Positions 54,470 to 64,000 of a stretch of DNA of 64,000 nt are shown here, piece by piece. The translations under genes were made by a program, and so were the position numbers. Source of the DNA: Roridomyces roridus (Eukaryota > Basidiomycota > Agaricomycetes > Agaricales > Mycenaceae); the NCBI GenBank assembly GCA_029378245.1, contig JARKIF010000017.1, positions 310,001 through 374,000 on the forward strand, read 5' to 3'. The stretch's first letter is position 1. The number at the start of each line of letters is the position of its first letter. The notes beneath the pieces were generated by a model, which ran no database searches, was not told the DNA's origin, and saw nothing but the letters and a program-made list of their open reading frames with translations.

Positions 54470-55428
54470 TGGAGCCCTGCTTCCCGCCAGAGCTAGAGAG
54501 AGAAATCTTCGAGACTTCGGCGCTTCTGCATCCAAAGACTATTCCACGTCTTCTTCTCGTCGCCCAACGGGTGCTTGAGTGGTATGTGCACGAGACAGCC
54601 AACTTGTTACTTAACTTGTCCAAGATCGAGCCTCTGCTCTACAGAGTCATATCCTTGAATTCATCAACCAATGACTCTATTCTCGTACCGCTCCACGCCA
54701 AACCCGCCGATTTCTTTCGCAAAAATGTGCACCACGTCTTGGTAGATCTCGGCACCGACCGCAACACGGATGCCGTCGCAAAGCTTCTGAGATTGGCCGT
54801 CGAAGTCCGGTCTCTTTCAGTAGTGTCCAGCGCCGGCGGTTCATGGGCTATCGATGGCGAGTCTATCAAGCCCCTGACACTACTCTCGCGGCTCTCCATC
54901 TCGTTCCAAATCGCCATGGGCCCCGTGGATTTGCAGTTCCCAGTCTACGGATCCATTACTCATCTGGATTTATTCGATCCCCTGTGGGAGCCATCCCTTT
55001 TACTCGGCCTCGGATTGCTCCCCGCTCTCACTCATCTGTCGATATCCATCTTCACGGTCATGCCGAGCCAGTTCATGCAAGTTCTCACCGCCTGCAAAAA
55101 ACTGATGGTCCTCGTGCTCATGGACCCAGATGGCGAGCGGTTGTTTGAAGACGAGCCCGCGGCCGATGATGACCGTTGTGTGCTCATGGGGCTGTCGACC
55201 CAGGAGTACAAGGTTGACTGGGAACGAGGAGCCCGTGGAGGCGTCGATTTCTGGGAGCGCGCTGAGAAGTTTATCCAGAAGAAACGACGGGGGGAGATTG
55301 AACCGAGTTCGTTACCTCGCTCTCTTTACTTGCTCGATTTCATCTGTTCCTTAGAGTCGCGTTATTGGATTGTTCCAGAGGACGATACAGTCAAAGCTCT
55401 CTTAACCCATAGTTGTCATAACCCATAA
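54470..55428 (+). CDS. LRR-like protein of a Mycena-type family, C-terminus supplied by a MITE
   Basis: ATG 54470 opens MEPCFPPELEREIFETSALL, a characteristic start of an expanded agaric family of unknown function that resembles F-box proteins in layout (short N-terminal helix, then leucine-rich strands such as ITHLDLFDPLWEPSLLLGLG and FMQVLTACKKLMVLVLMDPD). The frame is open to 55428. Paralogues have an intron after the RVLEW segment; here the matching GT...AG segment (54582-54624) is 43 bp and would shift the frame, so either the acceptor has moved or the segment is retained. The last 13 residues (TVKALLTHSCHNP) and the stop come from a Tc1/pogo-like MITE (55388-55565). Confidence 0.65.
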
Positions 55429-55565
55429 TCTGCTCTAACCCATACCTTTGGCTGTCCACCAAGGCAGTGGCCACCGCACAAACAGGGCTCCCAAACCCCA
55501 TACACTGTCATAACCCATACATTTTGGTGTCCACCGAGGGGTATGGGTTAAGAGAGCTTTGACTG
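55388..55565. mobile_element. Tc1/mariner (pogo/Fot)-like MITE, 178 bp, TA target duplication
   Basis: The inverted ends start CAGTCAAAGCTCTCTTAACC on both strands and continue to about 24 bp, each flanked by TA (55386-55387 and 55566-55567). CAGTCAAA-type ends with TA duplication are typical of fungal pogo/Fot elements. Internally, the word TAACCCATA is repeated four to five times. It contributes the stop codon of the upstream gene. Confidence 0.88.
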
Positions 55566-56146
55566 TATATGAAGTTTTTTTTACGGCCGGCAGTTGCTAT
55601 GTTCCTGCGCACCTCATCCTGGGCTTCTCGACAATCTATTGTTTTCATGTTGGAAAGCTCAAACCTGGGAACCTGGCAAAGCCATAAGCGACGACCGGGA
55701 TTTAAACCCTCAGCTCCTCCATTCACGGGATGCGCTTCAACCCAAACGACATGGTTTTTCGTGCTGTGCGTGAGTGTATACTATATATAGGACGGGCTAT
55801 CGCTATGCTGCCATCTTTCCTTTGCCTCGCTCACCCTTGCCTCAGACTTCAGCTCAGACTTTAACTTGTTTCCGGCGAGAATGTGCAATCAATGGTCGGC
55901 CTCCACAACCCGTACCTGGTACTACCCCATACCCTGGCGGAAATCCGCCGGCGGACCCGCATATCCGTGACGAACGCTAACGGCTTCATATCACCGGCGC
56001 AGCGTTGAAAATGAATTGCCGCAGTTCTCACTGCGCCGCAGGTACAATTCCCCAGCTGATATTTCCATTCGAGATGATTGTTCACTTACAGGATCCCTTG
56101 TCTCTCTCGCACTACATAAATGGGACAGGGCGCACACTGGATTGGC
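55566..56146. other. intergenic region upstream of the sedolisin gene
   Basis: No gene supported. A TATATATAGG word at 55781-55790 and a TACATAAATG word at 56112-56121 are the only core-promoter-like signals. The first is too far from the protease start to be convincing without transcript data. Confidence 0.35.
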
Positions 56147-58186
56147 ATGTTGTTTCTCAAAACCTTCCACCTTCTTGCTCTCGCTGCCTTTGTTTCAGCG
56201 AGCTCGTTCACTCTTCACGACAGTCGCTCTGCAGCTCCTGCCGGGTTCATCTATGAAGGCCCCGCTCCGGACAGCGACCAACTCACTTTGCGTTTCGCGC
56301 TGGCCGGGAAGAATATTTCTGGTCTACACAATACGTTGACGACCATCTCGACCCCGGGGCATGTAGCGTTCAGACAATGGCTCTCGGCAGATGAAGTACG
56401 CTGACTTTCGTCTGCGGTCAACTCAGCTGACGAGCAGTAGGTGAAAGCATTCGTCAAGCCCTCATCCGAGACGCTTGCTGCGTTTGAAAACTTTACCTCC
56501 GCCAACGGACTGAGTGCCACATCGACCTCGCCTCATGGCAACTGGGTTTCTGTCAACATGTCGGTTTTCCAGGCCAACACGCTCTTCCGTGCGCAATACC
56601 AGCGCTTCTCCCATCCCTCGCTTGCAGAACCACTCACCCGCACGCTGGCGATTTCCCTTCCATCGGAGCTCGTCGGGCATGTGGACGCGATTCATCCGGG
56701 CACTGACTTTTCCATTATCCGTCCTCAAGTCGTCGTTCAACCTCAGCCCAGTCTCGTCAAGAGGGACCATGGCCAGCACCCATCTGCCTCGTGCAACACC
56801 AGTGATCCCAATGGCGAGATGACTCCAGCCTGCTTGCAAGCGCTATACGGTATTCCGTCGACCGCGGCCTCAGCTCGGAGGGACAATCGAATTCTTGTGA
56901 CGGGCTTCCTAGGCAGATCCCCCTCAGACGGGTCCCTTTCTGTGCGTGAACATGAAGGTTCCTCTGAGCCACTGACTGAACATGCTGTAGGATTTTCTGG
57001 GCGAGTTCCGACGGGATATTCCCAGGAATACAACCTTCAACTTGACCAAACTCGACAATCCCAGCTTCGTTGGCAACGGGACGTTCGACGGTGTTACTGT
57101 GGAGGCGGATATCGACATAGAATATACCGTCGGTGAGTCGTCCATACCCTTGGCGCCCAGTCGTGATTAACCGGCACTATTCAGGAGTTGCAACGGGAGT
57201 CCCCGTAGACTTCTTGTCTGTCGGTGGGGACTTATCCCTGTCCTCTATCGCCACCGCGATTTTGGACACGATTTCGTTCGTTGCTGGTCTGGAGAGTCCG
57301 CCGTCGATAATGACTACGAGTTACGGAGTAGCAGAGGCGGACGTGGGGACTGCTCTGGCGACGTCCATTTGCAATGGGCTTGCCGGTTTGAGTGCCCGAG
57401 GGATATCCGTACTCTTTTCTTCCGGTGATGTCAGTGCGCAGTCTGACCGTTCGTTCAGCTACTCATATTGATTTGTTAGGGCGGCGTACATGGTAGCGAC
57501 GACGATCTCTCGTTGTGCAACACGACGACGTTCGTTCCGGTACGTTCGGCAGTGATTGTACTTGACCTTCTAGTAATTCTCGACCGAATAGGCTTTCCCT
57601 GCATCTTGCCCATGGGTTACAACCGTTGGTGGCACCATCGGATTCGGCCCAGAAATTGCAATGAACCTCACCAGCGGAGGCTTCTCCGACGTCTTCCCCA
57701 GACCTTCATACCAAGAACAAGCAGTCGAGAGTTTCCTCGCCGAACTACCCAAGGACTTTCCCGGGACATTTAACACCACCGGTCGCGGGTATCCCGACGT
57801 CGCTCTTCAAGCCAACAACTTCGCCTACGTCTCCCAAGGCGTGCACGGCGAGGTCTCAGGGACGAGCCTGTCTGCGCCGACGTTCGCGGCAATAATTGCG
57901 CTTGTCAACGACCGGCTGCTTAGCGTTGGGGAGCAGCCTCTAGGGTTCCTCAATCCGTGGATTTACAAGCATGCGGATGTATTTACGGGTATTACTGCGG
58001 GACATAATTCTGGTGACCTTTGTCCTGAGTCGTCGGTTGCGTTTGATGCAGTGAAAGGATGGGATCCGCTTAGTGAGTATTTTTGCTCAAGGTTGGAGAT
58101 GCGCAAGCTCTGATTGGGTTTTGTTCACAGCGGGTGTTGGTACCCCGATTTTTGATCGACTCCTGCAAGCTGCGTTTGCAAAGTAA
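56147..58186 (+). CDS. secreted sedolisin (S53) serine-carboxyl protease, tripeptidyl-peptidase-like
   Basis: Seven exons (56147-56395, 56441-56941, 56991-57132, 57185-57429, 57480-57539, 57592-58072, 58131-58186) splice cleanly into about 577 residues. I chose ATG 56147 because it begins a signal peptide (MLFLKTFHLLALAAFVSASS); an in-frame ATG at 56120 precedes it. Residues 20-195 form the activation propeptide. The catalytic Glu and Asp are in VEADIDIEY (about E288 and D292) and the nucleophile Ser is in SGTSLSAPTFAAI (about S491). The C-terminal FDAVKGWDPLTGVGTP is the calcium-binding segment. The enzyme is expected to mature at acid pH outside the cell or in the vacuole and remove tripeptides or cut proteins. 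Several N-glycosylation sequons are present. All motifs are intact. Confidence 0.92.
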
Positions 58187-60494
58187 TAATGTATCGTAGT
58201 TTACCTGTAAGATCAGAGATATTACATCGAGTTATTGAATGAGCAACGCAGTGACAAGACGTCAACAAGAGGTGCAGCGTACTCGGATCAGAAGTCCGAT
58301 GATCAAGACCGGCACCGGGTGCAATAACCTCTTTTGCTTCTGCTTCTGCTCTCTCATCGTCGTTGTCGGATGCCACAAGGAAGAAGTTCCCCTGCTTACA
58401 TGTCCTAGCTTCTTGCGGAGTCGTCAATCTCACGCGCCTGTGGTCATCAGCTGCCACCAGACGCAAGATGCTCGTGGCTCTCCAGAGTCCATTCGTGCCA
58501 GCCTGAACTGCCCGTAGAGTCTTGCCAGATCCCTTCGTCCTTCTGGCTGAAGCACCGCGCAGCGCGGAGATCTTTTTGAGACGCCAGCTCATTCTACAAC
58601 AGACCGGATCTTCTATCATTGTTCACCTCAGCTTTTCTGACCCTCCGACCCCTGCGGCGATTGGTGACTCAGGGTGAGTGCGGCCCTCCCTCTGTTCCAG
58701 TTCCCTGAGTTCCCCATACTCATCTCATCTTTGTTCCTTCTTGATAACAATCCACGTCCAATCTCTTGTATTCCGTCTGAGACCGACAGCACTCACGTCG
58801 TGCCCGGCGCAACCCTCGACATAGGTGGACGGACATCCATCCATTCCCACTTGGACGGAAGCTTGATTGTGACTCCCTGCCACTACCACCCATCTCTTGA
58901 TCGGTTCTTATCTAGGGTCGTCCTCCAACATTCCTCTTTCGTGCTAGAAACCAGCACCCTATATGCTCTTCCGACTCCGACACCGGATACGCACGCACGC
59001 ACCCTCGAAACGCGCGTGTCTTTGCCAGCGAAAATGGCATGACATTTTTATGAATTTGCTTGATTATCATGATGGACAGAAGGAAAACTACTCACCAACC
59101 CGACGGCGGGCGCCTATTGACAGATGGAAACTCTAATCTGCACCCCGGAATGGCGTGAGGTTTGTTCATCCCGGTCGCGCCATGGGAGTGAACACCTGTG
59201 ATTTCACGACCCGGTGTCTCATCGCCTCATGGTCGGAGCGCAATTGTAAGCGAGGGTGGATTTGTCGTTTGATCTTCCACTAACTTGCCTTTGCATCCGT
59301 AGTGGAGCCGGTAAAGATAGCCAGCCCGTCTCCTCCTCCCACCACCACCACCACCACCAGATCATCTATCCGGTCCCGTATGTACTCAATCATGCGCAGT
59401 ATTCCCCTCCCACCTTACGCACGCGGTGCTGGAGCTTAAATCGGGTGGGCGGGGATTATTAATGGCCTTGAAGCCAGGCTTCATCAACACGACTCCCATC
59501 TATCTGTGATTTTCAGCCCTCGGAATTCCCACCATCTCATCTAATCTGCTGCTGGCATTCATTTCCCCTGCATGCCGGTACCCGTCGGCGACTCCGTACC
59601 GATGGGTACTCTTGTCTTTCCCGGAAAACACGTACGTTGGCTCAATTCAATTTCTGGGATTGAATGAGTCTGATTGCAGAATTCAAATTCAGAGGTTGAT
59701 CCGAGTTAGACCTCCGCGAAAACGACTCGTCGGGACAGCCAGATGGCGCCTCGCACTATCCTCTTGCTCGCTGGCGGTTAATCGCGGCCGCCTCGGACCT
59801 TGATCCGGCACTCTACTATGGCGTGGTGCATGCGCATAAACCCGGCGTATGGATGTCTGCTGCCAGGTTCAAACGTGAACCGCGAACCTCTCGGAACAAA
59901 TTCGGGCGATGAGCAAGCACTTGGAATGCGTTATACTTGACCTCAATACGTCCGAAGGGCGGCGTATTCTCAACTCGCAATTCGACCTTCAACCGTTCTG
60001 TCTTGCCGACGGATAGAGTTGATCGTTGTGGGCGAGCTGCCAAGCCTCGGCTGTGCTTGAATAAATGTCGACTTGCAGAACAAGACGGCCTTGCAGAACA
60101 AGACGGCCTTGCGGCGACCCTTGGTGCTGATCCTCCAGGGGCGATTTTCGGCTCGAGCTCGTTCCTGATCCACACGACGGGTACTTGTGTGTTCAAATAT
60201 CCTGCTATTCCGCATACCAATACAATATAGCTACAGGTCATTCAATCTTCTACTATCGTACAAGCCCGCCGTCCGTACGTAGGTGCGAGGTGCGACGCGA
60301 TGCAAAACGCGCGGAGCCGAGGTACTAACGATAGCCTTTCCATGAACCTTGCCTAGAACGAATCCAATATAAACGTTAGCGTTCGACTGAAGCGAAGCGT
60401 TTCATTTCCTCGTACCCGTTGTAAACCGGCGTGCGCCTATAGGCGAAACAACCATCAGAAACGGCGGTGAGAGCTCGCAAGAAGGAAAGGCTGC
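58187..60494. other. intergenic region with simple repeats
   Basis: No gene supported. 59338-59358 is a CCA/CAC run of about seven units. 60073-60110 contains a tandem pair of an 18-bp unit (CTTGCAGAACAAGACGGC). Frames at 58125-58619 and 59816-60241 on the minus strand have no domain. Confidence 0.4.
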
Positions 60495-60903
60495 TCACCC
60501 ACGATAGGCAGAGTAATCCGGATAATACTGAGGCTCGATTGGTGGCGGTGGCCCATCGGGGGACGTGGACACAAAGAACTTAAGCGACCCAGACGAGTCA
60601 CCGTACTCCTGACACAGCTCGAAGAGTCGCGAGTCTGTGAGCGCGCCCCCGATGGCGAAGACGCCCACTTCGGATTGGTATACGGAGAAATGGGATCGCC
60701 GGTCGTCGTCTGGAATGGATAGCTGCCAAAAAGACCAGTCGGTCGGTCGGTCGTTCGGCCAAAGGAGCGAGTGGAGGACGCACCTTTGAGAAAATCCGCT
60801 CGCGAATGGACGCACCACTCCGCGCCCCGGTGATTTCTACGACGCGATACTGCTCCCCGTTCGACGTGGCGATGATGCGTGTCGTGGAGAGCGGGGGCCT
60901 CAT
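60495..60903 (-). pseudogene. MAPKKK (Bck1-like) N-terminal domain fragment
   Basis: Two exons: MRPPLSTTRIIATSNGEQYR, VVEITGARSGASIRERIFSK (from 60903), then, after a GTGCGT ... TTGGCAG intron, LSIPDDDRRSHFSVYQSEVG, VFAIGGALTDSRLFELCQEY and GDSSGSLKFFVSTSPDGPPP, ending YPDYSAYRG at 60495. The pattern ...VDxTGAxxxxxIRERIF...EIGxFAIGxALxDxRLFEL...GDSxGSLKFFV is what I remember of the Ras-association-like N-terminal domain of Bck1-type MAP kinase kinase kinases. No kinase domain or other exons can be found downstream, so this seems a detached fragment, unless further exons lie far away. The family call is from memory and needs a search. Confidence 0.45.
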
Positions 60904-63900
60904 GGGCAAGTCGTAAGTAACGCTGCCCGTCCGTGTTGGGGGCACTCACATAGCAGGGAAACAGCGGTCGACGACCTGAAGAGCGAATTCCGGACATCTA
61001 GCTCCTTTATGTATGCCTCAGACGGCTGTGATCGAGGTCAGTCGTCTAATAACAGCCCAACATTTGATGCAGATTGATGGATGTGCAGGGAGCAGCTACC
61101 AGGGAAGATTAGACAGATGGCATGGCGTGTATGCCCGAGGCTACGACGGGGAACCCGGTTCCGGTCTGCTGAAAAAGGTATTTTTAATTATTTATTTCCC
61201 CACGCATGCCGGGAACGATTGATTAGTTGAAACACGACCTAAATTCGAAACACCCCTTCGTTTGAGATGTACGTGTACGTACCTGGGCCTCAATCTCCTC
61301 CTATTCACTGCACCAACGGACCGACCCACCTGGAATGCAATGCTTGCCGGCGGTCTTGGCTGAAAATCATGGTACAGTTCGGGATTATTAGTATCAAGAG
61401 CAGGTTTAACCTTTTTGCTTCTGCTTCTTCCTGCGTTCGTAGCATCGTATCTCCCTGATTATCCTCTACAACCGTATCCAACAACTCCCGCCCGCCCGCG
61501 GATGCATCTTGCTTTCATCCCGTCGTATGAACGGACTGAATGAACCAAGTCTGGTCTCCCCACCAGATTTTCTGATTGGATTCCATCCAAGGTGGCTTCG
61601 AACAAAGTTGGTTGGACTTGAGGGTTCTCGAGCCTGATCCTCGAGGCCCGTTGGTCGATGGTGATTCAGCGACAACACCACGATCACGCTGTCAGCAATC
61701 GCCATGAGAGAATCATTCCCAAATCGGCTGGACATGCCTGCCTAATCCCAGGTCGTCTGACCATAACCCAGAATAGAATTTACCATGGGAGATCCTCGAC
61801 TTCGGACTACGAGCGCCGAAATCCGCGTGCCACGGGACGATGGATACTACCTTTGCCGACGTTCTCCGGCACGCAGTTGTGGGATTTTCTTTTGCTTGGC
61901 TTTACTGGAGGTAAATCTCTATCTCGCCCAGTCGCCGCAGTTTCTGCGCATCACCGCAGAGGGATGGATACTTTTGGTAAAATCCATATCTACATATACT
62001 CGGCATGCACTTTTTCGCCGCTCGCTGATTGGAAGACTCACCTCTCCGCTGTTCTCGCGGCGCTAAGAAGCGGTAAAAGCTGGCATTTCCGATACTTGTT
62101 GGGATATCCGTCTTCGCCTCGAGGCGGGTGTGCCAGGCTGCCAGGTTTGCGTAGCGATCTCGACGGGGTGGCGTCATTCGACGGCGGGCCACATTCATCG
62201 TTGGATCCTGCCTGCCAAGCGTGGAACAGCTGGTTTGATCGGGGTTCAAAATGTCTCAATTTGCAAATAGACTGAGGTAGCTCGGCAAATGGGACAACCC
62301 ATTTGGGCTATAGAGCTGCTGGAGCAGCAGCAGGCAGGCACGGGAGTGGAACATGCGGCGGAGGTTTGGCAGTTGACATCGTCATGGTTGCCTGGGGACT
62401 GAGCAGGCAGGCAGGCAAGTCCAGGGCCGACAATACTCATTATCCTGCCGTCCGTCTGCTTCTGTCGACTTACCCGGCGTTGACGGGACACGCCGCTCAG
62501 GATCGGCCCACTCGGCGTTCAAGGGCTCGGTGACTCAACCTTTACAGATTCGACTCCTACCTAGTACTCCGGAGTCGGACTTGGTCTCTGGTCCCCCGTC
62601 GCCTCCTAAGGACGCCCGATGCGAGACGTGAGACGTGAGACGTCGGATTCACGGTGGGTGGTTGGGTGTTGGTGGGAGAGTCGGGTCGCCAACCTTTTCC
62701 GACGCCGATGCTTGTCGTTGTGTTCCGCGATTCCGCTGCACTGCCTCGAATGTTGAATGTAGCCATGATCAAGTTCACTACCGCCGCAGAATTATCATGT
62801 ATGCACTGTAGCGGCGGTCGCCACATTGGACGATATGCTTTCAAGTTGTTCGTTGACTGACTGCCACTCGAGTGACGGGCGTCGGAGATGTGAAACGCTG
62901 TGAAACAAATGCCACTTTAGCCGTACGTTCAAGTACGTATGGATGGATGTAGCACCCGCCGACGAATTAAGCGTCGACTCCACCTTCGTTTCGGAGGATA
63001 TTGAACTCGTTTCGTCTCTCCATCTCCGTCCACAATGTGGCTTATTAGATGAGTCCTTGGCACCTATCATTGTCGTGGAGACACGGGCGGGAATGGTCGG
63101 GAATGGGTAGACATTTAGGAATGGGCCGGAGACGCAGAGGAAGATCTTGAACGATCGCCGAAGCTGCCGAGAGGTGCCGGATCTCGGGGGAAAGTTACTT
63201 ATCAAGGACAACTCTTGATGATTCTTAGTATGGTTCAACACTTTGGAAGTCCCCAGATCCACTGGCGGCAGTCATGGGCTTGCCGCATGAAATGCATCTT
63301 GGTCGCCGGGGGAGGGCTCGACTCCCGTCTCGAGCGCATGGCCCAGGTGTCTACAGGTTTTTTATCTTCAAAAAATCTTCACAACGCAACGCAGATCTCA
63401 GCTTTCAGTTCATCGGGTGAATTTTTGCTCGAGAATGAATTCGTGCACGGGTGCCGAACCTGCCGAGAGATCAGAAGAAACACTATTTGATTTGGGTGTG
63501 GCCCAGGGTTGGGCTCAATACATCACGTCGTGGGTTCGATCCACGGCCGCATTTGTCCCTCACATTGACTATCAATTTTTTGACCTTTCCGAATCCCCTT
63601 CCAATCCAAATGCAAACCTAATGGAATCGTGATTTGTGATTTGATTCACGCCTGGTGCCTTTTAATCAAGAAGTACCCGTGCTTTTGACCCCGGTGCCGA
63701 AGCCGCCGAACCATGCCGGTCAGGGTCTGCCACTGGGATCAAGGACAACATCTGCTGATGGATGAACATCCTTAGTCTCGCCCCTGAGATATGAAGTGCC
63801 CAGGTTCTGCAAGTCGATGGACTTCCCCAAGAATCTCATGGCTGGCTGTATGGATCGCGTTGGGTTCGATTCCCCACGGTTGAACTTGAACCGGCCATTT

Positions 63901-64000
63901 TTTGTGGTCTTTCTCTCTCCAAGTCTCTTTGTGCCATCGTTCCCGTAGCCTTCGGTTGACTCGTGCTTTTTCTCCGCCGCGGGATAGAGAGATGTGATCA
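60904..64000. other. gene-poor right flank
   Basis: No gene supported. Frames at 61658-62275 and 62795-63262 have no recognised domain. 62327-62420 has GCAGGCAG-type short tandem repeats, and 62622-62643 a GAGACGT triplication. Three tRNA-like B-box words occur between 63311 and 63880 (separate entry). Confidence 0.4.
63297..63880 (+). repeat. possible tRNA-derived SINE pieces (three T-arm-like hairpins)
   Basis: Three segments look like tRNA T-arms with a Pol III B box: GGGAGGGCTCGACTCCC (63312-63328), CGTGGGTTCGATCCACG (63529-63545) and GGGTTCGATTCCCC (63862-63875). The middle one has a perfect five-base stem with a GTTCGAT loop and is preceded at 63497-63513 by TGTGGCCCAGGGTTGGG, which resembles an A box. 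None can be folded into a complete tRNA with an acceptor stem, so these are more likely SINE heads or old tRNA pseudogenes. Confidence 0.35.

Overview
The window looks like nuclear DNA of an agaricomycete (mushroom-forming basidiomycete), most likely a member of the Mycena group. Genes carry many 45-65 bp GT-AG introns. The gene families present (expanded leucine-rich F-box proteins beginning with an N-terminal coiled segment, multi-exon DUF6534-type membrane proteins, a sedolisin protease) are typical of such genomes, and DNA transposons and MITEs are dense. The placement is inference from families and gene structure, not from a database search.

The dominant feature is a very large, imperfect inverted duplication. 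The left arm starts near 2215 and the right arm ends near 54266. Reading inwards, both arms carry the same series: an F-box gene (2259-3740 / 51970-54218), a second LRR-like gene remnant (4321-5361 / 50370-51372), the TFIIA small subunit TOA2 (5485-6618 / 49675-50245), a coiled-coil/Pro-Gln-rich protein (6867-7856 / 48431-49418), a second F-box type (11122-12182 / 45075-46603), a DUF6534 membrane protein (13208-14915 / 42286-44016) and a third F-box type (24822-26396 / 40687-41990). A further, more diverged copy of the innermost part (small protein, F-box, DUF6534) lies at 34850-40500. The arms have decayed differently: left TOA2 is broken by a MITE and right TOA2 is intact; the left 2259 F-box is intact and the right one is split by a transposon; the left 11122 F-box is deleted inside and the right one is intact.

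The left arm has gained a 9.6 kb transposon island (15.2-24.8 kb). It holds a complete 4438-bp element (19285-23722) with an integrase-core DDE transposase and a second, multi-exon Cys-rich gene. This element sits inside a ~630-bp non-autonomous relative that had itself invaded an F-box gene. Four insertions with these or similar TAT-starting ends have exact 6-bp target duplications. This fits the IS3EU class of eukaryotic DNA transposons.

The centre (27.0-34.8 kb) carries an intact F-box gene, one of three copies of a small ~100-residue protein, a single-copy mitochondrial dicarboxylate carrier (30378-31730), and an F-box pseudogene holding a fold-back element with 331-bp perfect arms. Outside the duplication, 54470-55428 is a third copy of the LRR-like gene whose C-terminus is supplied by a Tc1/pogo-like MITE, and 56147-58186 is a complete secreted sedolisin. 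A Bck1-like MAPKKK domain fragment lies at 60495-60903. The remaining 3' end is gene-poor.
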